Shown here one piece after another: positions 25,611 through 35,254 of a stretch of 64,000 bases of DNA. Position 1 is the stretch's first letter. Every line of letters begins with the position of its first letter. Below the pieces are notes generated by a model. That model saw only the letters and a program-made list of their open reading frames with translations. It was not told the DNA's origin and ran no database searches. Origin of the DNA: VGSG01 sp040756375 (lineage in GTDB: Bacteria; Desulfobacterota; Desulfomonilia; Desulfomonilales; Desulfomonilaceae). The position numbers and the translations under genes are program-made. The DNA is taken from assembly GCA_040756375.1 (NCBI GenBank), contig JBFLZC010000011.1:62001-126000 (forward strand). Reading direction: 5' to 3'.

Positions 25611-27758
25611 GTGAAAGAGTTCAAATACTCCAACTGGGCTCGTGAAATAGAGGTCTACGGATACGATTCGATGGTTAAGAGCCATTGCCGCATGTGCCAC
25701 GGCGGATGCGGCGTGCTCGTGTACGTCAAGGACGGTAAGATTAAGAAGATAGCAGGCGACCCGGACTGCCCCATAAACCACGGCACATTGTGCACCAAAG
25801 GTCTTGCTTCCGCCGAGCTTGTCTATCATCCGGATCGCCTCACCTACCCTGTGAAACGGATAGGACCAAAAGGTAGCGGCAAATGGGAACGCATCACGTG
25901 GGACGAAGCCCTGGACACCATTGCGGAACGAATGTTGAGTTACAGAGATTCTTACGGCGCGGAATCGGTAGTTCTGGGATACGGCACCGGCAGAGAAAAC
26001 GAGGCGGTTATCTATCGCTTTGCTAACTTGTTCGGAAGCCCCAATGTGCTCACAGCCGGTCATTTCTGTTACGGCCCCCGTATCGCCACCAGTATCATTA
26101 CATGCGGTTCCAATCCCATAGTGGATTACGAGAACCACCCAAAATGTATCATGGTTTGGGGCAACAATGTGGTTATCAGTAATCCCGACTGCTACAAAGG
26201 CGAGCCTTTTTCAGTGGCATTGGACGAGGGAGCCAAGCTGATTGTGGTGGATCCGAGGCTCACCCGCGCGGCTGCGCGAGCAAATGTCTGGCTGCAACTC
26301 AGGCCGGGAACCGATACTGCGCTTGCTCTTGGAATGTGCAATGTAATTGTCAATGAAGACCTTTACGACAAGGATTTTGTTGAAAACTACGTACACGGGT
26401 GGGAGCCGTTTGTGCAACGGGTGAATGAGTATCCCTTGGATCGCGTTGAACAAATAACATGGGTTCCCAAGGAAAAGATCCTGGAGGCGGCAAGGCTCTA
26501 TGCCACCACAAAACCCGCTGCAATCCAATGGGGAGTTGCCATCGAACAACAGATCAACTGCGCGGACAATGATCGTGTCTTGATGCATCTGATGGGGATC
26601 ACCGGCAATATTGACAGGAAAGGCGGGCAGGTGCTGTTTAAGCCTCCCAATATAAGGAACGTGGGTCAATTTGGAGCGCATGGCGTTCTGCCCAGAGACC
26701 AGAGAGACAAACGTTTGGGCGGCGATATGTTCCGATTGGCCTCACGCTTTTCTATCATAAATCCAAAATGTGTGTGGGACGCAATTCTTGAAGAGAAGCC
26801 TTACCCGGTAAAGATGCTGTTCCTCATCAGCTCAAATCCCGTTATGACGCGGGACAACGCGAGGGAAGTATACCGCGCGCTCGAAGAAGTTGACTTCTTG
26901 GCGGTTGCGGACTTCTTCATTACCCCTACCGCGGAATTGGCAGATATTGTCTTGCCGGCTGCAACGTGGCTGGAAATGGATTATATCGCGGATTTCTGGA
27001 AACGCCACGGTTACATTTTGCCGCGGCGAAAAGTTATTCAGGTAGGCGAATGCCGATCGGACCACGAAATGCTCAATGACCTGGCACATCGGGTTGGAAT
27101 GGGAGAGCATTGGTGGGAGGACTTCGAGAAGGCCCTTGACTGGATTTTGGAACCCACGGGCCTGACCTGGCAGGATTTCAAGAAACTGGACTTCTTGAGA
27201 GGCGAAGTGGAGTATGAGAAATATAGAAAAGACGGCTTTTCGACTCCCACGAGGAAATTCGAGCTCCATTCCACTGTTTTGGAGAAAATGGGCTACGATC
27301 CCTTACCTCAGTATCGAGAGACGCCTGAAAGTCCGTACAGTACGCCGGAAGTGTACAATGAGTTCCCTTACATTTTGATCACCGGCAAGAGACTACCCGG
27401 CTTCTTTCACACTGAGAACCGCCAGGCGCCAAGCCTGAGAGAACTCCATACCGATCCAATCGTGGAAATTCATCCTGACACCGCCGAGAAGGAGAGTATC
27501 AAGGATGGGGATTGGGTGATCATTGAGTCTCCGCGCGGTCGGATCAGACACAGGGCGAAGCTTTTCGCGGGCCTGGACCCACGAATTGTTGCCGCGCAGC
27601 ACGCCTGGTGGTTCCCCGAGAAGAAAGATCCTGGACATGGTTGGGCTGAATCAAACATTAACATCCTGACGGATAACTCTTACAAGACGTGCGATCCTGC
27701 AATGGGTGCGAGCTCAGTGAGGACACTTCTCTGCAAAATCTACCCGGAGAAGACGTGA
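25611..27758 (+). CDS. molybdopterin (Mo/W) oxidoreductase, catalytic subunit
   Basis: 715 residues from GTG 25611 (AGGAGG seven bases upstream). N-terminal iron-sulfur motif CRMCHGGCG with the fourth Cys in GTLCTKGL, then the large pterin-binding domains and the C-terminal cap (ITGKRLPGFF, GDWVIIESPRGRI). The likely metal ligand is the Cys in AGHFCYGPR, encoded by TGT, so it is not a selenoprotein. No Tat signal, so cytoplasmic. Architecture resembles the acetylene-hydratase/DMSO-reductase branch; the substrate is unknown. It pairs with the Fe-S protein 14 bp downstream and has no membrane anchor gene. Confidence 0.85.
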   Translation: MKEFKYSNWAREIEVYGYDSMVKSHCRMCHGGCGVLVYVKDGKIKKIAGDPDCPINHGTLCTKGLASAELVYHPDRLTYPVKRIGPKGSGKWERITWDEALDTIAERMLSYRDSYGAESVVLGYGTGRENEAVIYRFANLFGSPNVLTAGHFCYGPRIATSIITCGSNPIVDYENHPKCIMVWGNNVVISNPDCYKGEPFSVALDEGAKLIVVDPRLTRAAARANVWLQLRPGTDTALALGMCNVIVNEDLYDKDFVENYVHGWEPFVQRVNEYPLDRVEQITWVPKEKILEAARLYATTKPAAIQWGVAIEQQINCADNDRVLMHLMGITGNIDRKGGQVLFKPPNIRNVGQFGAHGVLPRDQRDKRLGGDMFRLASRFSIINPKCVWDAILEEKPYPVKMLFLISSNPVMTRDNAREVYRALEEVDFLAVADFFITPTAELADIVLPAATWLEMDYIADFWKRHGYILPRRKVIQVGECRSDHEMLNDLAHRVGMGEHWWEDFEKALDWILEPTGLTWQDFKKLDFLRGEVEYEKYRKDGFSTPTRKFELHSTVLEKMGYDPLPQYRETPESPYSTPEVYNEFPYILITGKRLPGFFHTENRQAPSLRELHTDPIVEIHPDTAEKESIKDGDWVIIESPRGRIRHRAKLFAGLDPRIVAAQHAWWFPEKKDPGHGWAESNINILTDNSYKTCDPAMGASSVRTLLCKIYPEKT

Positions 27759-27772
27759 AGGAGAACGCAAAG

Positions 27773-28264
27773 ATGAATAAATATGCTCTCATCATAGATG
27801 ATGAATTGTGCTGGGGATGCAGAACATGCGAAGTGGCCTGCAAACAAGAGTATGACCACCAGGTCAAGTTCATTCACATACAAGAGGACGGTCCACGCGT
27901 GGAGGGAAATGAATTTGTATACTTCCACCGGCCCTCGGTGTGTCAACATTGTGACGAGCCTCCGTGCGCCGAGGCTTGCCCGGAATCGGCAATTGCCAAG
28001 CGGCAGGATGGAATTGTAGTTCTCAACTATGATACATGCACAGGATGCCAGAATTGCATTGAAGCTTGCCCTTACAACGCGATCGGTTTCGACGAAGAAA
28101 AGCAAACAGCCCTCAAGTGCAACTTGTGTCATCATCGAGTGGACCGGGGCCTCATTCCCGCTTGCGCCGACAATGTATGCCTGGCGCACTGTATCTATTT
28201 CGGAGACCCGGCATCAATTAACGAACAGATAGATCGGAAAAGGCGCAAGAGACAGACGAAATAG
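27773..28264 (+). CDS. 4Fe-4S ferredoxin-type electron-transfer subunit
   Basis: 163 residues from ATG 27773 (AAGGAG nine bases upstream). Four Cys clusters in the DmsB/HybA/NrfC pattern: CWGCRTCEVAC, CQHCDEPPCAEACP, CTGCQNCIEACP and CNLCHHRVDRG ... CADNVC. No signal peptide. It would carry electrons to or from the molybdopterin enzyme encoded just upstream; the 14-bp gap supports an operon and a heterodimer. Confidence 0.9.
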   Translation: MNKYALIIDDELCWGCRTCEVACKQEYDHQVKFIHIQEDGPRVEGNEFVYFHRPSVCQHCDEPPCAEACPESAIAKRQDGIVVLNYDTCTGCQNCIEACPYNAIGFDEEKQTALKCNLCHHRVDRGLIPACADNVCLAHCIYFGDPASINEQIDRKRRKRQTK

Positions 28265-28418
28265 TGAACTCCCCTCTTAAGGAAACCTAGCGGTTCACGA
28301 TAATAATCGCACAAAGAGAGCTTGCTCGTGTCTTTTCCCCGGGGAATTCCGGAATGCATTGAAAATCCACGGAAGCGTCGCTCGGCTTATTGATAAGGGG
28401 GAAAGCCGTGGCTGAATC

Positions 28419-31100
28419 TCAAATCTCTCGTCGTTCGACAGGATTATCAAGAACTTCTCTCACCTTTGCGGCCAGGTCGTCAACGGTGAAAGGTTTCTGC
28501 ATAAAGTGCACGCCGTGATCCAGGACTCCGCGGTGCACTATGAAATTCTCAGTGTAGCCCGAGACGTAAAGGACCTTCATTTCAGGCCGGGTGAGTGACA
28601 AAAAGCTGCACAGCGATTTTCCATCCATCTTGGGAAGGACCACGTCCGTCACGAGCAGATGGATGGGGCCGGCGTGATTGGTACTCATGGCTACCGCTTC
28701 GTCCGGATCTGAAGCCGCCAAAATTGAGTAACCCAGCATGGTGAGAGCTTCTGAGACCAGATCGCGTACGATCGCTTCATCTTCGACCACCAGGATGGTT
28801 TCTGTCCCTGTCGATTGGACCTCAGGCCGCGGTCTTATCAACTGCTCCTCCGCTTCAGCCTCTTCCAAGGGGAGGTAGACCTTAAAGGTGGTCCCTCGAC
28901 GCAGTTCGCTATACACAGCAATGTGGCCCCGATGCTGCTTCACGATCCCATACACTGTGGACAGACCGAGCCCGGTGCCCACTCCTTTGTCTTTGGTAGT
29001 AAAGAATGGATCAAAAATGCGAATGCGCGTCTGTTCATCCATACCTATCCCGCTGTCACTCACGGCAAACATAACATATGGTCCTGGCTCCAGCTCCGGG
29101 ACTTTGTCAGTATATTGCCGGTCAAGGACCACATTCGCGGTCTCGATGGTCAGCTTTCCTCCTTTGGGCATCGCGTCTCGCGCATTAACGACCAGATTCA
29201 TCAGGATCTGTTCTATCTGGCCGGCATCCGCTTTGACTAATCCCAGAGAGGGTGCTAAGACCGTGATTAGTTCGATATCCTCGCCGATCAGCCTTCTGAG
29301 CATTTGTTCCAGGTCGGTGATGACATCGTTGAAGTTGAGCACGCTGACGTTGAGCACTTGCTTGCGTCCGAATGCCAGAAGCTGCCGAGTCAATCCCGCA
29401 GCTCTTTCGGCGGCTCGACTGATTTGAGTTAGCTTTTCAATATAGGGGCTGTCGGTGGGCATTTGTCGCGTCAAGATGTCTGAATATCCCTGGACCGCAG
29501 TGAGCAGGTTGTTGAAGTCATGAGCCACACCGCCGGCGAGCGTGCCTATGGCTTCCATCTTTGTCGCGTGGGTGAGCTTTTCCGACAATTGCTTCTGTTC
29601 TGTGATGTCTCGAAAGATCCCGCGGAAGCCGACGGGTATTCCCTCCTCGTCCCGTGTCAGGGCCACGGAAACCGAGATGTGGAGCTTTTTCCCGTCCTTT
29701 CGGATGACGTCGAACGAAAAACCCGGATTGGGTTGTCCGGTTCGGTAGACTTCATTGTACTGGGAGAACACCTCCTCAGCGCCCAGGACATCCACGAAGT
29801 CTCGATAATTTCGTCCTATTAGTTCCTCCCGGCTCGCTCCCACGATCTCGCAGAGAGAATCGTTGACCAGCGTCAGGTTCCCGGCCAGATCCACCTCATG
29901 GTAACCGTCGGCTATGGTTTCCAGAATTGTGCGATATTTCTTCTCGGACTTGCGCAATTCCTCTTCTGACTTGTAACGGAGCGTGATGTCCTCGCACGCG
30001 ATGATGTGTTCGCTGGTCGGAAGTTGTACGGTTCTGAAGTGTATGACCTTATCGGAGCCGTCCTTGCACCTGACGGTGTATGTCCTAGGCCAGCTCTCGC
30101 CAACAGGATACTTCTCCAGGTCCTCGAACCACGCTCTGATAACCTGTTTGCGGTACGCATCATCAGGACACGCCATTCTGAGCCACGTCCTACCATTGGG
30201 GACTTCCTCACGCTCGTACCCGAAAAACTCTGTGAACTTGGGATTGATGTACTGAATCGTACCGTCCTGTTGCATCATGACAATACCGAGGGGAGTATTG
30301 TCCGCCAGGCTCTGAAATCTCTGCTTTTCCAGCAGCCCCCCTTCTTCCGCGCGACGGCGCTCGGCCATCTCTTCTGTGAGTCGGTTGTTGGCAGCCAGGA
30401 GTTCGGCTGTTCGCTGCTGAACTCGCAGCTCCAGTTCGTCCCGCGCTGCCCTCAGCGAATCGATAAGTTCTGTCTGTCGCAGCCTCAGACTGATCGACTC
30501 CGTTATCAGGCGGTGTATGCCCCGTCCTAGCCTCATCAGGACAAGGACATACGTCGTGCCGATCAACCCCAACATCATGAGAACAGGAATACTCGAAACG
30601 ACCAGTCGACCCAGCAGCGGCACGAGAATCAAGAGGATTGAGCTTACGTAGGCTTCCTTGACGGGTGCGTAACTTACGGCTGCCGCGGCAGCTGCCGCGG
30701 CCAGAAATACGGCGATTGCGCACTGATGCAAAATGCTGTGTGGAGGCCAGAGCCATATAGCTGCAAGACCCCACAACAAACCCGAGCCGGCCGATCCAAA
30801 CACGAACGCGCGTCCCCACCATTCTGCTTTCTCAGGCTGCGGTCGTTCTTTGACATACCTCGACACCAGGACATGGCGCCACGCCATCAAACTCAGAAAA
30901 GCGGCGAGCCACGTGAACGTCTTCCACGGCGGTATGTGCGACCAAAGCACGGCCACCAGAATAATGGAGCCCGCCAGCGCCGCGTACATGCCCGTGCGCG
31001 CCTGCGCATAGAGCTGCTCGATCTGACCAGCCTTCACCGCGACCATGCGAGTGTCTCTGAGCCCCTCCAGCGAGGCCTCAGAATACTGCTCTTCAGTCAC
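28419..31100 (-). CDS. membrane hybrid sensor histidine kinase (PAS-PAS-HK-REC)
   Basis: 893 residues from GTG 31100, chosen because AAGGAG stands five bases upstream (a TTG further out at 31127 is less likely). About six N-terminal membrane helices (40-200), a coiled coil, PAS domains (about 260-375 and 385-505), dimerisation domain with His in GGVAHDFNNLL, ATPase domain (NLVVNARDAM, DSGIGMD, GTGLGLSTVYG) and a C-terminal receiver with Asp in LLVTDVVLPKMDG. Complete and probably active. The signal is unknown; no separate response regulator is adjacent. Confidence 0.9.
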   Translation of the reverse strand: MTEEQYSEASLEGLRDTRMVAVKAGQIEQLYAQARTGMYAALAGSIILVAVLWSHIPPWKTFTWLAAFLSLMAWRHVLVSRYVKERPQPEKAEWWGRAFVFGSAGSGLLWGLAAIWLWPPHSILHQCAIAVFLAAAAAAAAVSYAPVKEAYVSSILLILVPLLGRLVVSSIPVLMMLGLIGTTYVLVLMRLGRGIHRLITESISLRLRQTELIDSLRAARDELELRVQQRTAELLAANNRLTEEMAERRRAEEGGLLEKQRFQSLADNTPLGIVMMQQDGTIQYINPKFTEFFGYEREEVPNGRTWLRMACPDDAYRKQVIRAWFEDLEKYPVGESWPRTYTVRCKDGSDKVIHFRTVQLPTSEHIIACEDITLRYKSEEELRKSEKKYRTILETIADGYHEVDLAGNLTLVNDSLCEIVGASREELIGRNYRDFVDVLGAEEVFSQYNEVYRTGQPNPGFSFDVIRKDGKKLHISVSVALTRDEEGIPVGFRGIFRDITEQKQLSEKLTHATKMEAIGTLAGGVAHDFNNLLTAVQGYSDILTRQMPTDSPYIEKLTQISRAAERAAGLTRQLLAFGRKQVLNVSVLNFNDVITDLEQMLRRLIGEDIELITVLAPSLGLVKADAGQIEQILMNLVVNARDAMPKGGKLTIETANVVLDRQYTDKVPELEPGPYVMFAVSDSGIGMDEQTRIRIFDPFFTTKDKGVGTGLGLSTVYGIVKQHRGHIAVYSELRRGTTFKVYLPLEEAEAEEQLIRPRPEVQSTGTETILVVEDEAIVRDLVSEALTMLGYSILAASDPDEAVAMSTNHAGPIHLLVTDVVLPKMDGKSLCSFLSLTRPEMKVLYVSGYTENFIVHRGVLDHGVHFMQKPFTVDDLAAKVREVLDNPVERREI

Positions 31101-31228
31101 TTGTTCTCCTTCATGCGGTCTCTCCAATGGATACTCTGTCCGGGCGCGTGCGAGGGTGTTGATCAGAGCCGTCTCTCGTGTGAGGCAGGGATACTGATCC
31201 AGGAGATCTTATATCGCGCTATTTCCCG

Positions 31229-33607
31229 TCAGGATTCTATCGCGTCCGGATAGATACGGAACACGTCGATATCTTTGTCAAAACCCTTGAGTCTGACCCG
31301 GTCTGGGCCTTCGCACTCCACTTCCAGCTGAAGAAGATTCCTCGTTCTCGCGGTCATGATAATCCCACCGGCCGGCGCTATGGCCTGGAGTCTCTCGGCA
31401 ACCTGAACGGTTTGTCCCACCACGGTATATTCCACTCGTCGGTGAGAGCCCAGATCGCCGACCACGACCGGGCCGGTGCCGATCCCGATGCGGATTTCGA
31501 TTCCGCTCGCGAATTCCTTGATTCCGGAGCCGGCATATCGTTGATTCAGCTTGATCATTTCGCGCTGCATTTCCATAGCTGCAAGCACGGCCGACTCTGC
31601 GTGGTTCTCCAGGGCAATGGGTTCCCCAAAGAAAGCCTGAAGGCCATCTCCGAGGAATTTGTCGATGGTCCCTTCATGCTCAAAGACCGCTCGCGCCATA
31701 ACTTCAAAAAAATCACTCAGGAAACCGTGCACGTATTCTACATCCACCGTTTCCGCCACAGTTGCGAAGCCTTCAATTTGAGCTACCACGACGGTCAGCT
31801 CCTTACGCTTCGCGGCGATGTCCAGTTCTTTGCCGCCCTCGAGCAGCTTGGTGACCAGTTTCGGGTTCAAGTATCGTTCCATGACCCGCGCTGCTCTGGC
31901 AGCTCTCAATTCGATAGAGACCGCGCGCACCATTAGCGACATTGCAGCAGCTGGAAGGAAGATAATGAATGCTTCGGCTAAGGGGACTTCCCAGGCTTGA
32001 AACACAAAACAGGCTGCAACAGCTGCCAGCGCCAGCACACAGATGAGTACGGCTACGAGGGCTCCGATCCTCCACCGTACCTTTGCCGCTATCACTGAAA
32101 AGATTATCGTCAGCAGAACTGCACCGCCAAGAATCCAAGGGGCGGCAGGGATCTGGACAATGAATGCTTCGTTGAGAACCGTGTTCAGCATATGAGAATG
32201 AATTCGGCTCAAGGGAGTCTCGACCGAGACCGGCGTCACGCCCACGTCCGTGTTGCCCGTGGCCGTAAAGCCCACGATGACGACCTTATTCGCGTACCGG
32301 GACTTCCGCGACGGATCGGGCTTCTCGGCGAGCAGGTCCACGACCGAATAGTGAGGAAAGCTTTCCCATGCCTCGCCCCAGCGTACCAGCATCATTCCCT
32401 TGGGATCCAACGGGATTCGCCGGCGCTGGAAATCCGTGTCGAACACTATTTCTCCGGCATCCGTTACGCTGATTCGCTTCGGATCCAGTTTCCAGATCGC
32501 TTTGAGAACTGCCAAGCTCAGACAAGGCACGTAGCGTTCCTCGAGCTTCACCAGAATCGGTACTCTGCGATGGACCCCGTCTCGATCGGGACTGACCTTC
32601 ACATGACCGACCTCTCGAGCATCAGCGATTACTCCAGGCAGTGGGACATACGAGTCTTTCAGCCGCACTACGCGCGGGAGCACAGTCGTTGCCGGGAGCT
32701 GCACTTTCCACGACTTATCGTACAGCGCGTCGGCACGGGTGGAATTCTGATCCAGTTTGAGCTCTTGGGCCGGATCATAGGACATGCCAAGCCCCGTAGC
32801 GGCGATCACGTTCCCGGCTTTCTTCATCGACTCGCATAGGGCCTGGTTTCCTTCGGGGCTTTTTCCCGGCGAACAGTAGAGAATGTCGAATGCTACAACC
32901 GATGCACCGAATTCCGCGAGCTTGTCTACAATCCTGGCGCTTAGGCCGCGATCCCACGGCCACGGGCCATATTTCATGATGGCTTCGTCATCCACATCCA
33001 GATGCACGATGGACCGATGGTATGCCGGAGGGGGAACTCGGCTCAACTTGAGATCGTAGATCTTCAGGTTGAGCGTTTCGGGGACCTCAGGATAGTAGTG
33101 AATCAGCGCCAGGGCCACCAGGCACCAAACCACGCCCGTGGCGGCAGTGAAGAACCATCCGGTGGGTGTGCGGTGCACCACCTTTGGGCGCTCTTTCTGA
33201 GGGCGTATTTCCTCGGGTTCCCTTGGCGGCGGGAGCGGTGGAGGTTCCGGGGGTTCGTCCTCCTTTACAGCCTCAGGCTCACGTTCAGGCGAAGGTTTGG
33301 GCTGGGGAGTCACGACTGCGGGTGCTTCGACTTTGGCGCCTTGCAGGGCTTCAATGGACTCGGGCTGGAGGAGCTGCGTTGCATGTATCTCAGGAAGTTC
33401 CTTGGCTACGGGCGCTTCGGTATCGCGCTTGAGCGGCATACGGAAATCGATCTCCGGCTGCGACAGCGCGCCCATCTGCACAAGCTTCTTGAGCAGAGCT
33501 CTGAGTTGCGGCCGGGTGACCCCGTACTTGAGCATCAGGCCTGCGTCATCCACACCCGCACGGATGTCGTGGACCAGTTGCTTTGCGCTTATTTGTCGCG
33601 TGGACAT
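31229..33607 (-). CDS. CHASE2 sensor with class-III nucleotide cyclase-like domain, degenerate metal site
   Basis: 792 residues; GGGGG six bases before the ATG. Residues 5-50 carry the recurrent DIRAG...KYGV motif; a Pro/Glu-rich linker follows, one helix (about 150-175), an extracytoplasmic CHASE2 domain (about 180-490; WPWDRGLSARIVDKL), three helices and a class-III cyclase domain (about 600-790). In that domain FLGDGLQAFFG keeps the second metal Asp, but the first metal Asp (usual DIxGF) is Gln (AQIEGF), so catalysis is doubtful. VEYTVVGQTVQVAERL is normal. Possibly a nucleotide-binding or signalling scaffold. Confidence 0.85.
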   Translation of the reverse strand: MSTRQISAKQLVHDIRAGVDDAGLMLKYGVTRPQLRALLKKLVQMGALSQPEIDFRMPLKRDTEAPVAKELPEIHATQLLQPESIEALQGAKVEAPAVVTPQPKPSPEREPEAVKEDEPPEPPPLPPPREPEEIRPQKERPKVVHRTPTGWFFTAATGVVWCLVALALIHYYPEVPETLNLKIYDLKLSRVPPPAYHRSIVHLDVDDEAIMKYGPWPWDRGLSARIVDKLAEFGASVVAFDILYCSPGKSPEGNQALCESMKKAGNVIAATGLGMSYDPAQELKLDQNSTRADALYDKSWKVQLPATTVLPRVVRLKDSYVPLPGVIADAREVGHVKVSPDRDGVHRRVPILVKLEERYVPCLSLAVLKAIWKLDPKRISVTDAGEIVFDTDFQRRRIPLDPKGMMLVRWGEAWESFPHYSVVDLLAEKPDPSRKSRYANKVVIVGFTATGNTDVGVTPVSVETPLSRIHSHMLNTVLNEAFIVQIPAAPWILGGAVLLTIIFSVIAAKVRWRIGALVAVLICVLALAAVAACFVFQAWEVPLAEAFIIFLPAAAMSLMVRAVSIELRAARAARVMERYLNPKLVTKLLEGGKELDIAAKRKELTVVVAQIEGFATVAETVDVEYVHGFLSDFFEVMARAVFEHEGTIDKFLGDGLQAFFGEPIALENHAESAVLAAMEMQREMIKLNQRYAGSGIKEFASGIEIRIGIGTGPVVVGDLGSHRRVEYTVVGQTVQVAERLQAIAPAGGIIMTARTRNLLQLEVECEGPDRVRLKGFDKDIDVFRIYPDAIES

Positions 33608-33970
33608 GTACGACCCCCGAAAATTGGGCCTCCGTGAGTATATCAGTTCCGGGACAGTTTGGAACTCGATTTCTTGGTTTTGTCACCGTTGAGCGTCTGA
33701 ATTTGGCCCCAACTACAAGATCGAGATCCGACCGTTCCTAGCTGTAGCCTTGACGCGCTCTCTCCTCATGTGGCATAGGATTTTACCATAGAATAGGCAC
33801 ATCACCTTGCGAGATCGGTTTGGTGGTACTTGCGCGCCCGGAGAAATTGGAGGGGAACCCTCTCAGCATCTTCCGAAACTAGCTACAAGCCCTGACCGCG
33901 CACTCAGAAACAAGTGGAACCCCACCCTGCTCGCGTCTTTCCGCGGGCCGCGAGTGATGGAGAAATTGTG
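33608..33970. other. divergent intergenic region
   Basis: Between the cyclase-like and the Ser/Thr kinase genes. No gene, repeat or convincing promoter seen, though both genes must start from here. Confidence 0.35.
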
Positions 33971-35245
33971 ATGACGCGAGAGCAAGCTCTTCAAGCCTTG
34001 GGACTCGCTTCAGGCGCGCTCCCTTCCACAATAGAAGCCGCGTACAAGGAAAAACGAAAAAAAGTGATGGCGGACATTCGAGCTGCGGAAACACAGGACG
34101 TCAAGGTCCGGCTTCGCAGGGATTTGGACCTGTTGGAAGCTTTGCGACGGGCCGCGCTGCAAGTGGATGCACATCCGGAGGTTCCTTCAGACCGGACATT
34201 TACGGCGGAAGCGGCTTTCCGAGAAACTTCTCCCGTTGCTAGTGCATCTCGTCCGGTCCCGGGAACGCCCCCGGAGCAGAGCCCGGCCTATGCTGAAGAA
34301 CCTTCCGCAGGCTGGGAACAAACAAGGCTGGATAGTGACCGTCCTGCTTCGGCCCAACGACCTGCCACCAGGTCTCCAATAGATCGACTGGAGATAGGCC
34401 AGATACTTATGGATAGGTACGAGGTGCTCGACCTGCTCGGCGTCGGGGGCATGGGCGCGGTCTACAGAGCGTACGATCAAAACCTGGGTAAGCAAATTGC
34501 GATCAAGGTCTTGCTCCCGCACTTCTTGGACAATTCAGTGGCTCGGGAACGATTCTTCCTGGAGGCGAAGATCTCGGTAGCCTTGAGCCATCCTAATATC
34601 GTGAATGTCTTTGATCTTCAGAGAGAGGGAACCTTCTATTTCCTCGCCATGGAACTCCTGGAAGGACATTCGCTCCGTGAAGAAATGAAAAAGCGAACGT
34701 TACAGAAGAACCGTTTCAGTATCCCGGAAATTATGCAGGTCGCTAAATCGATTTGCGATGCCCTGTCGTACGCTCACCAGTATAGTGTGCATCGAGATGT
34801 AAAGCCCGAGAACGTGTGGCTGTGCAAAGACGGAACTATCAAGCTCATGGACTTCGGCATCGCTCGGATGCTTGATTCAGACCGCGTCACGATGACCATG
34901 GCAGGAACCGGCACCGCGTACTATATGGCGCCCGAGCAACTCAAGGGGGCCAAGGACTTGGACCACCGAGCCGATCAGTATTCCGTCGCGGTGATGCTGT
35001 ACGAAATGCTCACGGGCGACGTCCCCGCGGGACGCATGGAATCCGCCCGGAATCTCCGCAGCGATGCGCCCAAGAAGATGTCCGCGGCTCTGGACCAAGC
35101 CTTGTCGGTCAAGGCTTCCGAGCGATTTCCGTCTATGGATCAGTTCCTCCAGGCGTTCTCCTCGGGGGATCCTTCCTGGAAGAAACTGATCGACATCTGG
35201 ATGCTCGCCGGATTCCTTCTCCATGCCGGTTGGCAAGGATTCTGA
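33971..35245 (+). CDS. Ser/Thr protein kinase (PknB-like, soluble)
   Basis: 424 residues from ATG 33971 (GGAG eight bases upstream; GTG 33968 is equivalent). N-terminal about 65 residues are helical with a J-domain-like look (GALPSTIEAAYKEKRKK), then a linker and a complete Hanks-type kinase domain (about 150-405): LGVGGMGAVYRAYD, Lys in IAIKVL, VHRDVKPENVW, MDFGIAR and YYMAPEQL. No membrane helix. Adjacent to the CHASE2 cyclase-like gene, divergent; a pairing of Hanks kinase with cyclase-like sensors is plausible but not shown. Its stop lies 9 bp from the convergent PstS-like gene. Confidence 0.9.
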   Translation: MTREQALQALGLASGALPSTIEAAYKEKRKKVMADIRAAETQDVKVRLRRDLDLLEALRRAALQVDAHPEVPSDRTFTAEAAFRETSPVASASRPVPGTPPEQSPAYAEEPSAGWEQTRLDSDRPASAQRPATRSPIDRLEIGQILMDRYEVLDLLGVGGMGAVYRAYDQNLGKQIAIKVLLPHFLDNSVARERFFLEAKISVALSHPNIVNVFDLQREGTFYFLAMELLEGHSLREEMKKRTLQKNRFSIPEIMQVAKSICDALSYAHQYSVHRDVKPENVWLCKDGTIKLMDFGIARMLDSDRVTMTMAGTGTAYYMAPEQLKGAKDLDHRADQYSVAVMLYEMLTGDVPAGRMESARNLRSDAPKKMSAALDQALSVKASERFPSMDQFLQAFSSGDPSWKKLIDIWMLAGFLLHAGWQGF

Positions 35246-35254
35246 ACTTACCCC

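Noticed and set aside
26060..26090. Selenocysteine in the molybdopterin oxidoreductase active site
   Set aside because: The metal-ligand position (GHFCYG) is encoded by TGT, and no in-frame TGA is present.
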